A DNA stretch of 64,000 nt from Rhododendron vialii (GCF_030253575.1 NC_080558.1:24000611-24064610), one strand, 5' to 3'. Positions 1 through 12,380 are shown, counted from the stretch's first letter. The notes: generated by a model from the sequence alone, not told the origin. Translations and numbers: made by a program.

Positions 1-127
1 ATACCCTTCACCATCCATGGGGACTTACCACAACTCTTAAATATTATTTCTGTTTTTCATGCCATTGATTTGTGTGAAATTTCAGGAGGAAACTATTTTC
101 TGTTTCTTTCTTTTCTTTTCTTTTCAG

Positions 128-274
128 AAAGATATTGTATCAAACGTCGATGAGGTTGACGGGGAGGAGTCATCGAGGCTGAAGTTCATGTTCCCGTTTT
201 GTGCAGAGGATTACGATGTCGTTGGAATCTGTTGTCATATCGATGAGGAGCATGCGGTGGAAGTGAAAAATGGG
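128..274 (+). pseudogene. Di19-family zinc-finger exon (fragment)
   Basis: One exon, bounded by a cttttcag acceptor and a gtgaga donor, encodes 49 residues. The core reads FPFCAEDYDVVGICCHIDEE and ends EVKNG. This matches the first zinc-binding segment of plant Di19 (dehydration-induced 19) proteins, nuclear stress-response factors whose usual core is CPFC..D.VGLCCHI.EEH..E.KNG followed by VCPVC in the next exon. Two things point to a dead fragment. The first cysteine of CPFC is Phe here (MFPFC), and no VCPVC exon follows: the next recognisable coding stretch, at 641, belongs to a syntaxin. The 5' part of the gene may lie before the window. Family assignment is by eye and fairly secure; the broken status is inference. 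Confidence 0.72.
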
Positions 275-640
275 GTGAGATGGTTTTCTATTGCTTGTTT
301 TTTTGTCTAATTTTTGCTTTTACTTCTTTTTCTTTTGGGGGCAATCTGGCTTTAAAACTTGTGATGAGTTTGCTTTTCGTTAACATGAACAAAAAGTTTC
401 ACTTTAGTATCCCCACACGATCCTGTTTTCCTTGTGAGCCTTTGAATGCATATTTGTCCTGGTTTGGAAAATTAAGTTTCTTTTGTCAGCTTCTAGAATT
501 GGTTGGAGCAAACAAAATCTAAATGAACAAAAGTGATAGTGGATGAACAAGAATGACTGCTATTGGTTGAGAATCTTCGCTAGATTTCTTTAATTGAAGA
601 TTCTCTTGTTTGGAATAGTTCTCAATTCATGCAAGATTAA

Positions 641-839
641 GGGTTGAATGTTATAGCAAAGGGATTGGATACACTGGAAAACATGGCTAATGACTTAAAT
701 AAGGTTTGCTTTGTTGGTTCAATTGATGCAAGTATTCTTGTGCATATCTTGCTGCCTCTAATTTTTTTCTTTTCTTTTTTGGCACTTGTGACAGGAATTA
801 GGTAGGCAAGTGCCACTGATGGATAAAACAGATGACAAG
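641..839 (+). pseudogene. SYP7-type syntaxin, two exons (fragment)
   Basis: Two short exons encode consecutive parts of the Qc-SNARE helix of plant SYP71-73 syntaxins, which act in membrane fusion at the ER and plasma membrane. Exon 641-703 reads GLNVIAKGLDTLENMANDLNK and is followed by gtttgc. Exon 795-839 begins after cacttgtgacag, reads ELGRQVPLMDKTDDK and ends at gtcagt. The family sequence is close to GLD.L.NMA.D.NEELDRQVPLMDEIDTKV. The upstream three quarters of the protein and the C-terminal membrane anchor are not found nearby. Because the intron is kept, this is a duplicated genomic fragment rather than a processed copy. It lies only 370 bp after the Di19 exon. Confidence 0.72.
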
Positions 840-2926
840 GTCAGTCCTGTATTTTAACCAGCTTATCCTCTTTACACCTACAGGAGATATGGCATTAGTT
901 GAGGGGAAAATGGCCTCAATACCCTTCCAGACCAACAGTTGTATTTGATTTTACGAAGTACCAACTATATGCAATTTTTCCCTTACTTTTGAAATATTTT
1001 GAAAACTGACCATACCAATGCAAAATAGTTTTCTTTTCCAATTTCCATGACATAACAAACTAAGCTCTTCCTTGGCAAGTGAAAACTCTACATGCTAAAA
1101 AAAAAGCTCATGTGGAGTGAGACACTATGTACTACCTGTTTTCTCTTGCTCTTTCTCCTTCTCCTTCTTGCCACTAAAAACTATATTTTCAGGACTTCCC
1201 AACTTGTTTAGCATTACCAGGCTACACTGCTATTCTGACAATGTTACTCACAGTCAAACACTGCTATTTTGATCTTGGCCTTTTTGATTGCTTTATACTG
1301 TTTCACTTTTGAGTATGTCTTTAACAAATTTGTTGATATATTTATGAGGTTTGTTGACTTTGCATTTTTATTGCAAAGTCATACGTACAACTTGCAATTT
1401 GATTGATGTGCATGCACGTGAAGTAATGTATTCGGAAAAACTTATCAATCAGCCATTCTTTTGTAATTAAACCACGGTAAGCATAATTGTAACTTGATTT
1501 TAGTTTTGTTTTAGCAGGAAGAAACTCTTTTCTCAATGACATGCGGTCTGTCTTTCAAAGGGGATATAGATGGAAAATACTACAGAAAATTGAGGCAACA
1601 ATTTCTCACCAATTACGAGTGTGTGAAGCCCCTCATTCATTGAAAGAGGGAGTAGTGTAAGGTAATCATTATCCGCAGTAGTTAACTCATTTTCTGATTA
1701 GTGAAGCTAAAAATATTTGTTATCTGAACACTTTAGTTGGCTCATTGTGCAAGAGTAACAATATTTGCGAATTTGGAAAATGGAATTACTTTTGCTTGTG
1801 CGAATGAGATATATAGTGAAGGAGTACTATTTGCAATGGATATGAGACACTAGAGGAAGCCATAAAATGGAATTGTCGAATTTTGACGTGTTAATACCTT
1901 GAAGTTTAACTTTTAGATGTGAAATCTTAACATACTAGACATCGTAGGAAATCTTTTCATGTGCATGATTTGCAACCATGTTTATTATTCTAACTTCACT
2001 ACCTTCCAGCTCTAAAGGAAAATCTTTTGGTTTGGATGATTTGCTTATCAACTCTTGCACTCTCTTTTATGTAATTAACTTAACTATGACTTTAAGTAGA
2101 TGTAAATATATGCAAACTACTTGCAGAACATATTCTACTATAAACTACCACAATTTAATACCAATACTCCAAACAAAACAATACCAGGCATACAACTTGG
2201 TTTAAAATTAAGAATGTTGAAGCCAATTGGACCGCTTGCTAATTTTTCCAATTACGCCCCTTAATTGGAGAGGCTTCCTCTTGGACACAAGGGGTAATTT
2301 GGTCTATAACATCCACAATTTGCATATCGATCACAGTACGTCCACGTATACACAAATTTCCTCCACATATCCTTCTCTCCACAAATTCCCCCCCTCTCCA
2401 GATCCTTCTCTCCTCTGTCCTCTCTCTCTCTCTCTCCCTCTCCAGATCCTTCTCTCCTTTGTCCTTCTCTCTTCTGTTCTCATCGTTTTGTTGATTGTTT
2501 AATTTTTGATTGTGCACCTTTTGAGTTTTTCTGTCATTCTTTTGCTGACCCACTGTTGAAAATTCATACGAGTATGGCACAACTCCGAAGAAGAGATCAA
2601 AAGAAAATTGCTTTGTTTTTGCAGGTTTCTTCCTTTAACAAATCTTATTGTTGAAAGCCTTTCACCGCCGCCGCTAACCGCCGCCAACAACCATCAGCTA
2701 ATGCCACCTCCGGCGCCAACAGCCAACGTCGCCTTCACCAACCACCAGGTACCACCACTGTTTAGAATTTGAGTTTGGGTTTGAATCAACATCAAATTTT
2801 GATTATTTTATGTCACATTTGAGTAGAACTCAAATTTGAGTTGAGTTTGAGTAAACGTGGGAAGAACTGAAACAAAAACATGTAGACAACAATTGGAACC
2901 ATCTGAGACCAGATTGTCTCTCCTCT

Positions 2927-2992
<66 letters not shown>

Positions 2993-3573
2993 TAGATCTC
3001 TAGAAGCTGTAAGTAAGAAGCCCTAATTTCGACCCAAACCCTTGTTTCTGGTTACGTACTGAGTTAATTCATATAAAGATCTAATTATTATTTTTGAATT
3101 TTTTTATTTGGTGTATATGGATTGTTATCTCGAAGTTGCGAAGGAGATGAAGATCGATCTTTGAGCCTCTGCTTGTAGCAATAGATTTCATCTGTTTCTA
3201 GGTCTTTCTCAGAATCACTGATTGTGCAAGTAAGAAGCCCTAATTTTGACCCAAACCCTTGATTCTGGTTACGTACTGAGTTAATTCATGCTTGTTGTCT
3301 TTTTAGGATAGTAGAATTTGTAACTTTAAGCAGCTTATGGTGGAATATGGTTTGAAAGCTGTATGCATATATTTCCATACACTTATAAGTCATTGTTGAG
3401 TTAGTTACATAAGGGTAGGAATTCCAAAGCAAATCATGCTAACCAAAAGATTTGCTTTAATATTTAAAAGAGCTTGAAGTGAGAACAATAGACATTGTTG
3501 CAAATCATGCACACCAAAAGATTTTGTTACGAAAAATTTGTATTTTGGTGGTTTTGATGACTTGGTTGTGAAG
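840..3573. other. Non-coding stretch with orphan exon-like piece and CT repeat
   Basis: No gene is recognised. At 1517-1642 an open stretch after a tttagcag acceptor-like site encodes about 42 residues (containing GDIDGKYYRKLRQQFL) that I cannot assign. A 60-bp block at about 3008-3068 (aagccctaatttcgacccaa...) is repeated at about 3232-3292, a direct duplication of about 225 bp spacing. Pyrimidine-rich tracts lie at 2365-2500. I searched here for the missing first exon of the TOM20 copy downstream and did not see it. Confidence 0.5.
2927..2990. repeat. (CT)n microsatellite
   Basis: About 64 bp of near-perfect CT dinucleotide repeat in transcription-like context upstream of the TOM20 remnant. 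CT/GA tracts of this kind are common near plant gene 5' ends. Confidence 0.95.
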
Positions 3574-5360
3574 ATGTAATTTCAAAGCTGGAGGAAGCTT
3601 CGGAAGTTGATCCAAAGCTGCTCTACACTCTCTGGTGCTTGGGAAATACTCATACTAAAATGGCATTTACGACTCCTGATCGAGATGAGGCTATGATTTA
3701 CTTTGACAAGGCGTCCCGGTACTTTCACCGAGCTCTTGATGAGGTAAATTTTAGCAACTTATTGCAAACTTTCATGTTGGGGTTACATGAGTTTAAATAA
3801 GAAAATTTTAATGCTTCATTTCAAACGAAATGTATGGAGAAACACTTATACCTATACACATAAACAGTCGCCCCGATTCTTACTTCTCTCTAGCTACCTT
3901 CTACACTCCACTGCCTTTCCACCACCGCCATGGCCCAAACCACCTTATCACAACTGCTGCCACATCCTCCACTGAAACCCTTTCGCTACCACCTCGCTCT
4001 TTCAAGCCGTCACGACCGCCCAATCCGAGACCTGCTCTGTGGCCCCTTTATCCCCAGAATTCACAAGCATCCCCTAATTTCTCTCTCCCAGCCTTTTCAT
4101 CTCCAAGACTGATTGCACTCCAATGCCAGACTAAAATGGGAAAATATTGGAAACCAAGCAAGATTATTTTGGTCAGCCGATGAATAATTTCGGCCAAGGC
4201 CAATCATACTACGGATGGATATGTGTAGATGGAGAGAAAAGTGAGAGAGGAAATAAGAGACATCGACGTTAGTGTCTGGCTTTAAAGGGGGCAATTCTGT
4301 TATTGAGGTGTAAGTTGAGTTGTTCCATACTTTATATTTTGTGGCACTAGGGCCAGCCGTTAAAATATCTATCTGTTTCGAGCATTCGCGTCGCAACCTA
4401 TGTTGTAAATAATTATTAGCTGCTTATGATTCTTATCTGGTTGTCATTGTAGGATCCACTGAATGATCTTTATGTCAAATCCATAGTTGTCTCTCACAAG
4501 GTACAATCTTCCTATCATTGACCCAGGTGCTTCTTGAAAATGAGTTCGGCCTTGTTTTGTTTGAGTTAACTGTGAATCAAAACATCTTTTCTCAAGTTTT
4601 TACTATTTTCGAAATTTATTGATGAGGTTATATCTTTTGGTTTCCTAGGCACTTGGCTTGCACATGGAGTTTCATAAGCAAGGTGTGGCTCCGCTGGCTA
4701 TGGGAATTGTTGGTCCTTGGTCTTCCTACTCTGCAAAGGTGATTATTGTTAGCCTTGTCCTGCTTTTTGTGATTCTACCGTCTGAGTGACCATAATTCCA
4801 CTTCCCACAGTAGAAAAATCGATTTCAATAGGAATTCGTACAGCATCCCAAGAACAAACTCTATCTTCCCCACGGCTTCCCCTCAGCTTCAGGGGTTTTA
4901 GACACATTCTTACAATAGATTCCACAATGGTGAATAAATGGGCAATTTGCATGGATTTGGTGCAGTTGGCCTTATCTTTCTATTCTATTTCCGCAATGTG
5001 CGCTACCTATGGTATTAACGACGCAGCTAATAACAAAGGAATCTAGCTTCAACGTTATGCAATCTTGTTTGACTTTTCCAAATCAAAATTATGATGCATC
5101 CTCATTTGTGTTTCAAAATTGGCAAGGTAGTTGTGTGGATGTATTTGTTTTCACTTTTTCAGTTATTTTCCATGGATCACATCTGATATTGTGCTTTTAG
5201 TGTTGAACAACTATTTCATTTCTCCTTTTCTTTTCAGACTGCAAAGAAAAAGAACACTGATCTTAAGTTGGACGTATTTGGATGGATGATCATCGCAGGC
5301 TGCATTGTTGCATTGCTGGGGTTAGCAAAATCTCATGTTCCCCCGTCACCTTCTGGATGA
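3574..5360 (+). pseudogene. TOM20 mitochondrial import receptor, 5'-truncated copy
   Basis: Four exons, 3574-3743, 4453-4500, 4649-4738 and 5238-5360, join in phase without a stop. They encode the C-terminal two-thirds of plant TOM20, the outer-membrane receptor for mitochondrial preproteins. Seen: ISKLEEA, the TPR core LWCLGNTHTKMAF followed by YFDKASRYFHRALDE, then LHMEFHKQG, a lysine-rich linker, and the C-terminal anchor DVFGWMIIAGCIVALLGLAK with a short tail and TGA. Plant TOM20 is C-terminally anchored, as here. The usual first exon (about 60 residues beginning near FFEHARK) is absent from the preceding 2.7 kb, hence the truncated call. No stop or frameshift lies in the remaining exons, so recent truncation or a distant first exon is possible. 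Alternative: an expressed short isoform. Confidence 0.75.
3787..4190 (+). other. Insert in TOM20 intron with a transit-peptide-like ORF
   Basis: The first intron of the TOM20 copy is about 700 bp. It carries a pyrimidine-rich, C-rich segment unlike the flanking AT-rich intron. Starting at 3930 an ATG opens a 60-codon frame (MAQTTLSQLLPHPPLKPFRY...) rich in Ser, Leu, Pro and Arg and poor in acidic residues, the composition of a chloroplast or mitochondrial transit peptide. It may be a captured first exon of another gene. I do not recognise the protein, and the ORF could be chance. Confidence 0.25.
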
Positions 5361-5834
5361 GTCGAGCCTTTATCTCATTTATGAACTACTATGTGTTTTG
5401 GAATTACATTCATCACTGCTGTTTTTTCTGGTTTGTTGAACATGTCTGTGCCCTTAGGGAGTTAAACTTTTGGACGAAGTCATGTTTTCGCCATATGAAG
5501 ACTGTTTTAAGTAGATGGTATGTTTAAGATATGATGATATTTAAATTTCCTCAAGTTGAGAAGCTGTTACCTAGATATAATTCCTTGTTATTTTTTTGTG
5601 TTTCTTTGTCCATTCCCAAGCCTCGGTTCTAATTTCGTATGTCTGTAGCTGCAAAATATTTTCAGCTAGACTTTTCGTTGCCTTAAGCAATGTAATATAC
5701 ATTCATAACTCTTCTACTATCATCCCTGCATTTCCACCTTGGCCATCAAAAACAACATTAATCTTTGCCCTCAAACAGAATAGTATATCCTCTTCAACGG
5801 GCACATAATATTCATGCTTTGTACGTGGCCGCAC

Positions 5835-5837
<3 letters not shown>
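5361..5837. other. 3' flank of the TOM20 copy
   Basis: AT-rich sequence after the TOM20 stop, presumably 3' untranslated and intergenic DNA. No second gene is seen. Confidence 0.4.

Positions 5838-5908
<71 letters not shown>
5838..5908. repeat. (TA)n microsatellite
   Basis: About 70 bp of uninterrupted TA dinucleotide. The ORFs that cross it, reading Tyr-Ile repeats, are artefacts. Confidence 0.97.
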
Positions 5909-5911
<3 letters not shown>

Positions 5912-6106
5912 CCGGTGCTTGGCTTACCAATTTTTCCAATTTCAGATGAATTTGCCCCTCAATTTCTGGCCTTGTGTATTGCTGCTGTTGGTTAGAACTG
6001 TAATTTTGCACTTGCCCTACGTGGCAGGATCTTGACGCTTGGGTTTTAACAAGCTGTGCCTTCTCGAAACTCCACGCTTCCAGATCTTCCTCACGAGTCA
6101 CGTCGT

Positions 6107-6144
<38 letters not shown>

Positions 6145-6154
6145 AAACATGAGG

Positions 6155-7580
6155 GCTGCTTTCTGCCCCCCCCCCCCCAGACACCCCACACCCCATTTCC
6201 CATATTACCCCCTCCCCTCCCCCCGTTCTATTTCTCCTGCTCCTCCCTCCTCCCATTTACTTTTTTTTCCCTCCCTTCTTCTCCTGCTTCCCCCCTCCGC
6301 CCATTTACTTTTCTTTTCTTTTTCTTTTTCTTTTTCCCTCTTTATTTTCTTTTTGTTTCTTTTCGGCTGGATTTTTTTTTTTCGTTTTTTTTTTCTCTTT
6401 ATTTCCTTTTATTTCCTTCCACTTTGAATCTTTTTTTTTTATTTTTCAATTATTTTCTTTATTTGTTTCTTTTCCCATTTACCTCCCTTCTTATTTTTTT
6501 TTTTGGTTAACTCAAATTCTATTTTCAATTAAGATTACAATTAGTGTTCGGGAACTAATTACGAAATGTATTTTGCAAACGACATACTAATCCAAAATAC
6601 AAATGTTATATTTAGGATTACTTTTTTTTAACTATAGTATAATTTAATAAATTTGTTAACTATTATTTAGCATAAATCCTCTTAACTGATTCAGTAGTAT
6701 GTTGCTTCAAATCACGTCTCTACTCCATAGGATTGCAAATGGCTGGTTTCTATTTTTTTTATAACTAAAATGGAAACGTTTTAAGGGCTTCGTAGGGGCT
6801 ACTGTGCCAATGAGGGCAGTTGAGCCCCCGGGTCCCCCTACTTTTTAATTTATTTTTTTATTTAATTACTTATACCTTATTTATTTAATTTCTATAAATA
6901 CACCATTTGCATATTTAAAAATATAATTCAAGAATTAAGTGCTTTAATTTTCAATTCAGTTAAATCAGAGCAAAGATCGTTTTTATTTTTATTTTATTTT
7001 AAATGGTCATAATGAATTTTTTGGTTTAAGGCCTTTCAACAAATACCCTAAGACTCATTATTTAGTTTCAAAACTCTCTTAGGGTGTCCATTGAAAGGCC
7101 TTGGAGCCAAAAATTTATTAGGACCATTTAGGATGAAATGATCAGAAAAATAACTTTGCACCGGTTCAAACGGATTAAAAATTGAAACACTTATTTTAGT
7201 AACTATATTTTTTAATCTATAAATGACAAAAAAATAAAAATAAAACAGTCGGATAAACATGATCAATTGAAATACTTTTTTTTTCTCTCAATTACTTTAC
7301 AAAGCCTAGAATTAGATTTGAACCTATTATTAAAGAGAAAAAAAATTCAAACTGGAAAGAAAGAAAAGGAAATAAAATGAAAAAAAAAACGAAACTGAAA
7401 AAAAAAAAGAAAAAGAAAAACAAAACTGAAACTGAAATTGAAAAGAAAAGTAAAAAGAAGAAGAAGAACCAAACGGTAAAGAAAGAAAGGGAGGGGGGGG
7501 GGGGGGGGGAAGGGAGGGAGGGGCGGGGGATGGGAAAAGGGAGGTAGGGCCGGTGTGTGTGTGTGCGCGTCCCGGGGGGG
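6155..7580. mobile_element. Long inverted-repeat element (possible non-autonomous TIR transposon)
   Basis: A pyrimidine-rich arm at about 6165-6440 (poly-C, then CCTCCC runs, then T-rich) is mirrored by a purine-rich arm at about 7310-7560 (A-rich, then poly-G and GGGAGG runs). The reverse complement of 7320-7400 aligns with 6365-6432: both contain TTCGTTTTTTTTTTC, then TTATTTCCTTTT, then AGTTTGAAT or ACTTTGAAT. The roughly 870-bp centre is AT-rich with a GC-rich patch at 6786-6840 and no credible ORF. I could not fix exact ends or a target duplication. Low complexity inflates the apparent match, so the transposon call is tentative. Confidence 0.4.
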
Positions 7581-7843
7581 ATTAGCAATTTACCCCAAAC
7601 ATAGACCTATGATATACCCAAAAATCAGAGGAAGAGGGATGGAACTCGAGCAGCTGTAGTAGGAGACCCAGATTGATTCATCGCCATGGTCTCTCTCTCT
7701 CTCTCTGATGACTGCATCCAAATAGGTATAAACCTATGTATTGTATCTACTCTGGCCATTTGAGACTGGTTTTTTTGGTGGGGTAGCATTTAGGTTCCTT
7801 CTTTCCTGTGATACAAAATTGGGTGTTTTCTTCTACCTTTCAG

Positions 7844-10640
7844 CGAAGAGATCAAATCCTTACAACTCGATGTTGGAAGAATTCGATTTGTACTCGACAA
7901 ATGAGGACGACGAAGGCAGCCACGATGGCAATGATGACGATATCGACGACGAAGAAGACGGCAATGAAGGCAAAGGACAGGTGATTTTGTTTAACTATAC
8001 TAAGTTTCCGCAAGTTTCGACCAATTAGTTCAATTTGCACAGATTTGTTCTTTCCGGTTTGTATTCTCTTTGTTTTCTCTTCGCTTAGATTTTTTTCGGT
8101 TGAGAAATCCTGCTGATTTTGTTTTTGTTTTCTGAAAAATAGATTAAGTTTGAATAGTCTTAAGATGCTCCTTTTCGCCCATGGAGTTTAAGAGATGAGC
8201 TCGGGTTTCTCGTTAAATGTGGAAGGGAAAAGTTGATTATAATTGCTACAAAATTCTTGAAAATACGTCTACGAGTTCCGACATGTGGCAACTGGTCTTT
8301 GTGGACTCTGATTTCAGGTACAACCCAACAATTTTCCATCTTTAAATACTTGAAATTTGTCGCCTTTGATTTCGTCTCTGTATTTATTTTCTTTTGGCTT
8401 ATTATTGTAGATGTTCTCTCCCACCTTAAATCTGAGTTTTCCTCTCCTACCCTAGCACACATGGACAAAATCACTCTTAAGAAAAATCAAATGGGGACAA
8501 AACGGTAATTGTATAAAGCATCCGGCATGGCTGATTGTGAAACACTATGCTTCCGCTGGAAGAAACATGGTCAAAAAATATAATGTGTGGTAGAACGCAG
8601 CGGATGCAAGCAATTGGGACTATATCTTTTGTTGCAAGGGCTGGTATAAACTTATTTAAGCTATCCATTTTACTTGCACTCTCCCTAAAAAGGTTGTATG
8701 GTGATACTTGCGCTTTGCTTCTTGGTTATACCTAATCTTGGTTCAATTGAAGCAGTGGTCTTAATTTCCTGAAGTTGTAGCAGAATTCTATGGCATTACA
8801 GCATTGGAAATAACACCAAATATGGCTAGTGTAAGCACATCATCTCTCATTTACGCAAGTCAAACTCATACATGTTACATTTTTAAAAAAACTTAGTGCA
8901 TAGTCAATGCAGGAGCAACTTCCACTTGGCCAAGAATAGTTTTTATGGCATCTGGTTTACTGAACATATTAACTATTGTTTTGCATCTGTATTATTCACT
9001 TAGGTTTTACAAGCATCTAAAATAGATTACACCGAATGGGACCTAATGTAAAAGTCTAAGGGTGATTTCTGTTTTGACATTTAACAAGGTCTTGCGCACT
9101 GATAGTTTCGTATTTCTACTAATGATATATTGAAATGCATTGGGTAGTTTGCTTAACCTTGGTTGTATATTGGCAGCATTTAATGTTTGGTTGTTTGGAT
9201 GTTTAGCTCTCCCTCCAAATACCCCAAACAAAAAAAGCAAAAAGGGAAGCTACAAACCAGAACCATCATCTTCACACCCAGCATTACACAGTCCAGGCAA
9301 CACTGCAACTGGATAGCAAATCTTTTAGTGTGTTGAATTTGACTTCCAAATACTTTCGCTCTGTCTAACTTGCATAAACTTTACTATGATAGCAGGTCTT
9401 TTGCAGTTGTACATATAAACCTATAATCTGCACTTTGCATATATGGGACATCTAATTCTTTTCTCTATTACTATGTGACCAAGTAGCTTAGGAAATGTCT
9501 CCTAAAACCCAGAATATAGTGAACTTTTAGTCACGATAGTTGCATTGCGTCCAAAATAAGTTAAGCGTTAAAGAACAGAGCACAAGCTGCGCAGTTGTTG
9601 CTCTACTACAGTTAGTCTATTTTGATTGTTAGAATCACTTTCGAAGACATGGTATAGTTTCTTATTCAGAGTTCTTAATCATGACATTCTAGATGTGGAA
9701 ATTCTTTATTCTCTGAGAGTAATAATGTTTCTTTACGACAAATTTATGTTTATTTCACTTAATTGAACATGAACATGTGGAAGTGTTTTAAGATGCATGT
9801 TATTTATTATATTCTTATTTTGCAGCCTGTTCCCGAGTTCAATTCATTTTAAGTTGATGAAAGACCGGGAGAGCAGTGGATAAGGTTGAATAAGAATTTT
9901 GGGGAGAATGAGAAGATTAAAGTGGAAGTTACAATGTTTGATGGCTCTGTCCCTGTTAAAAAAAACTGGTGACGTAACCATGGAAGAAGATGAGATGCTT
10001 CACATTACACTGATTGTTGACATCTTTAAGAGGGAAGGGAGTAAGGTATTGGAGTTTGTATGCTCAGCATTGCCAGATAGCATAGAGATTCAGAAAGTTT
10101 TCATGCGTGGTCGCTGGCAGGTCTGCTTTATATGGGTCCTGGATTCAAGTAAGCATAATTAGTTGATGTTCTGTTTTGTTTCTGTGGCTTTGAGCACCAA
10201 ATAGTTCATCAAAACAGTTTGTCTTGCAAAATTACTAATTTACTACAAAAATGACTCTTGCAATCAAAGTCAGATGCTGTTATTTTGTAAAAACTATTGG
10301 TTATGCGATAGGAATGAGTTGCATAATTCATGTGCAGTCTTTTTGCTCCAAACAGAAGACCCGCCCAATCTAAATGCAACCCAAATTTGATTAGTATGAC
10401 CTATTTAATCTATTCCTTCCCTTGGATTCCTAAATAACAGGAAGATTTCCTCAACATACCCTTTTTTTTGGCTCCAGGGAACTGGATGATGAGCTGCAAA
10501 ATTCGCTCTATGAGTTTTTGGAAGCAAGAGGTGTAAATGATGCCCTTGCTGTTTTCTTGCATGGATTTATGAAGAACAAAGATAAAACAGAGTTTGTTCA
10601 GTGGATGGGTACCGTGAAGTCTTTCATAGAAAAGAATTAG
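7844..10640 (+). pseudogene. MAM33/p32 mitochondrial matrix protein pseudogene
   Basis: Three exons resemble the plant mitochondrial glycoprotein (MAM33/p32) family, acidic trimeric matrix proteins. Exon 7844-7980 is very acidic (NEDDEGSHDGNDDDIDDEED) and is the least certain. Exon 9836-10148 contains PGEQWIRLNKNFGE, IKVEVTMFDGSVPV, LHITLIVDI and LEFVCSALPDSIEIQKVF. Exon 10478-10640 reads ELDDELQNSLYEFLEARGVN, then FLHGFMKNKDK and ends KSFIEKN with TAG. The middle exon carries a TAA in the segment FNSF*VDERPGEQW. One frame change follows at the poly-A of GSVPV-KKTGDV (about 9960) and another near 10115, before YMGP. The splice at 10149 and 10477 still fits in phase. The N-terminal targeting sequence is missing. 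This is a host gene copy that has decayed after duplication. Confidence 0.75.
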
Positions 10641-12007
10641 AGGGTTAGGTTCTGCTTTGTGGTGACTTAATTTTTTTTTCTCAGTAATTAATTGTGAATG
10701 AAGGGACTTTTCAGCTTTCTAGCTTCAGAGAGAAATACAAGTTTAAGTCAATGAGAGTGAAACTGGGATGATTTTGGCCTTGTTCGCTTCCAAATTTTAC
10801 TTTGTCTAGTAAAGCTGTTGAAATTGAATCAAAATTTCTTGTTTTTCAATACTAAAGGTGGAATGGTGGTTATATTTCCTTTGTACATCTGAACGAATCG
10901 CATGCAATGTATGTCTATGTGATACGTGAATCAAACTAAGTTTTGTCTTTCTCTAACAAAAATGCTTTGTGATGGATGGAAATATCGAATTTCATCATGA
11001 AAAGATATGATTTCATTGAGTAACTGGCCCTGCAGAGATCGTTGCTTGGTTATATATTCCAGTTTTGTCCAAAACAATGTTAACCAAAATTATTCTCTTC
11101 AAATTACGTACAATTCAACGGGCATGATATATGTGCTGTACACGTAGCCATTCACCTAGTTCCAGAGCAAATCAGAAAAGTCTGGTTCTCTGCCATCTTC
11201 AATTATTTTATTTTTTTGTCTATTTAGGATTAGGAAATCATTTATTGTATAAAACTTGTCTAAAAACACTATCCTTGCCCGAAATTTAGTTTGACCGGAT
11301 TTCATTTGCCATATGAAAGAATCACGTTTGTACGAGAAAGACAAAAGAGAGCCAAATATGGTTTGAAATTTTCATAGTCTATTTTAATACGTGCATACGC
11401 AATTCGTTCATAGAGCAAATGAAGTCCGATTGAATTGATGTTCAGCATGGATTTATGTCTCCACAAGTTCTATAACATGAACAATTCCGATCATATTTCT
11501 AAGTCTGAAACAGAACAAAACAAAAACCCAATCTCCTGGACAGGATCCCAATCCCTTTGAACAGGATCCCAATCCCTTTGAACATTGGAGCATCATCAAA
11601 GACTAATTGGAAAATTTTAAAATCAGCCCAATAGGCTGACAATAATAAGTGTGTGAATGTGTATTAAAGGGTGCAAAAAGTGTGTGAATATGTATTAAAG
11701 GGTGTAAAAAGTACACAGAATTACGTGTTTTTTTGTTTTATAGTATACTTATTGTCAGCCTAGTGAACTGATAATAGCAAGATCGAAAACAAAAGGGTAG
11801 GATTTAGATTTGCTTGGAGTACTGCCAAAGGAGAGGAGTTGTGATAGGAAACAAATTCTCCTTTCCATGGAGGATTCGGTGCATATATATACAAGCAATA
11901 TACCACGGCTTGGATCATCACTTTGACCATGAAACAGAGCACCACGCACCGAAGCACATCACGCAGCAGCAGAGTCACAACATTAGACTTTGAACTCTTC
12001 GACTTTA

Positions 12008-12170
12008 GTCTATAAATATAATCCTGTAGATATTTAGAGATACACAGATATTTAGATCATCTCTCATTCTTCTCTAGAAAATATATTCTCCATAAATATA
12101 ATCCTGTAGATATTTGGAGATACTGATATTTAGACCATCTCTCATTCTTCTCTAGAAAATATATTCTCCG
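12008..12170. repeat. Tandem duplication, ~85-bp unit
   Basis: Two adjacent copies of a block beginning ataaatataatcctgtaga and ending ctagaaaatatattctcc, differing by a few substitutions and a small indel (acacagatattt versus actgatattt). Confidence 0.9.
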
Positions 12171-12380
12171 GTCAAATAGCTTTTCTCTCTAACAGATTCT
12201 AGTAGTCTTCTCTTCCTGCGTGAAGAGAAGATGGTGTTTGTGTACATAGTCAGTGCTTATAGAGCGGATCTCAGTTCGTCGTTCGTGAAAAGTTATGTAA
12301 CTTACGTGCTTTCGATCCTATAATGTTAAAACGGAGATCTAGATCTAGGGAGAGGTTAATAAATAGGAGTAAGGAGAAAA

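Noticed and set aside
5765-6203. ORFs of 76 and 122 codons over TA and CT repeats
   Set aside because: They read Tyr-Ile and Arg-Glu strings from microsatellites; no protein signal.
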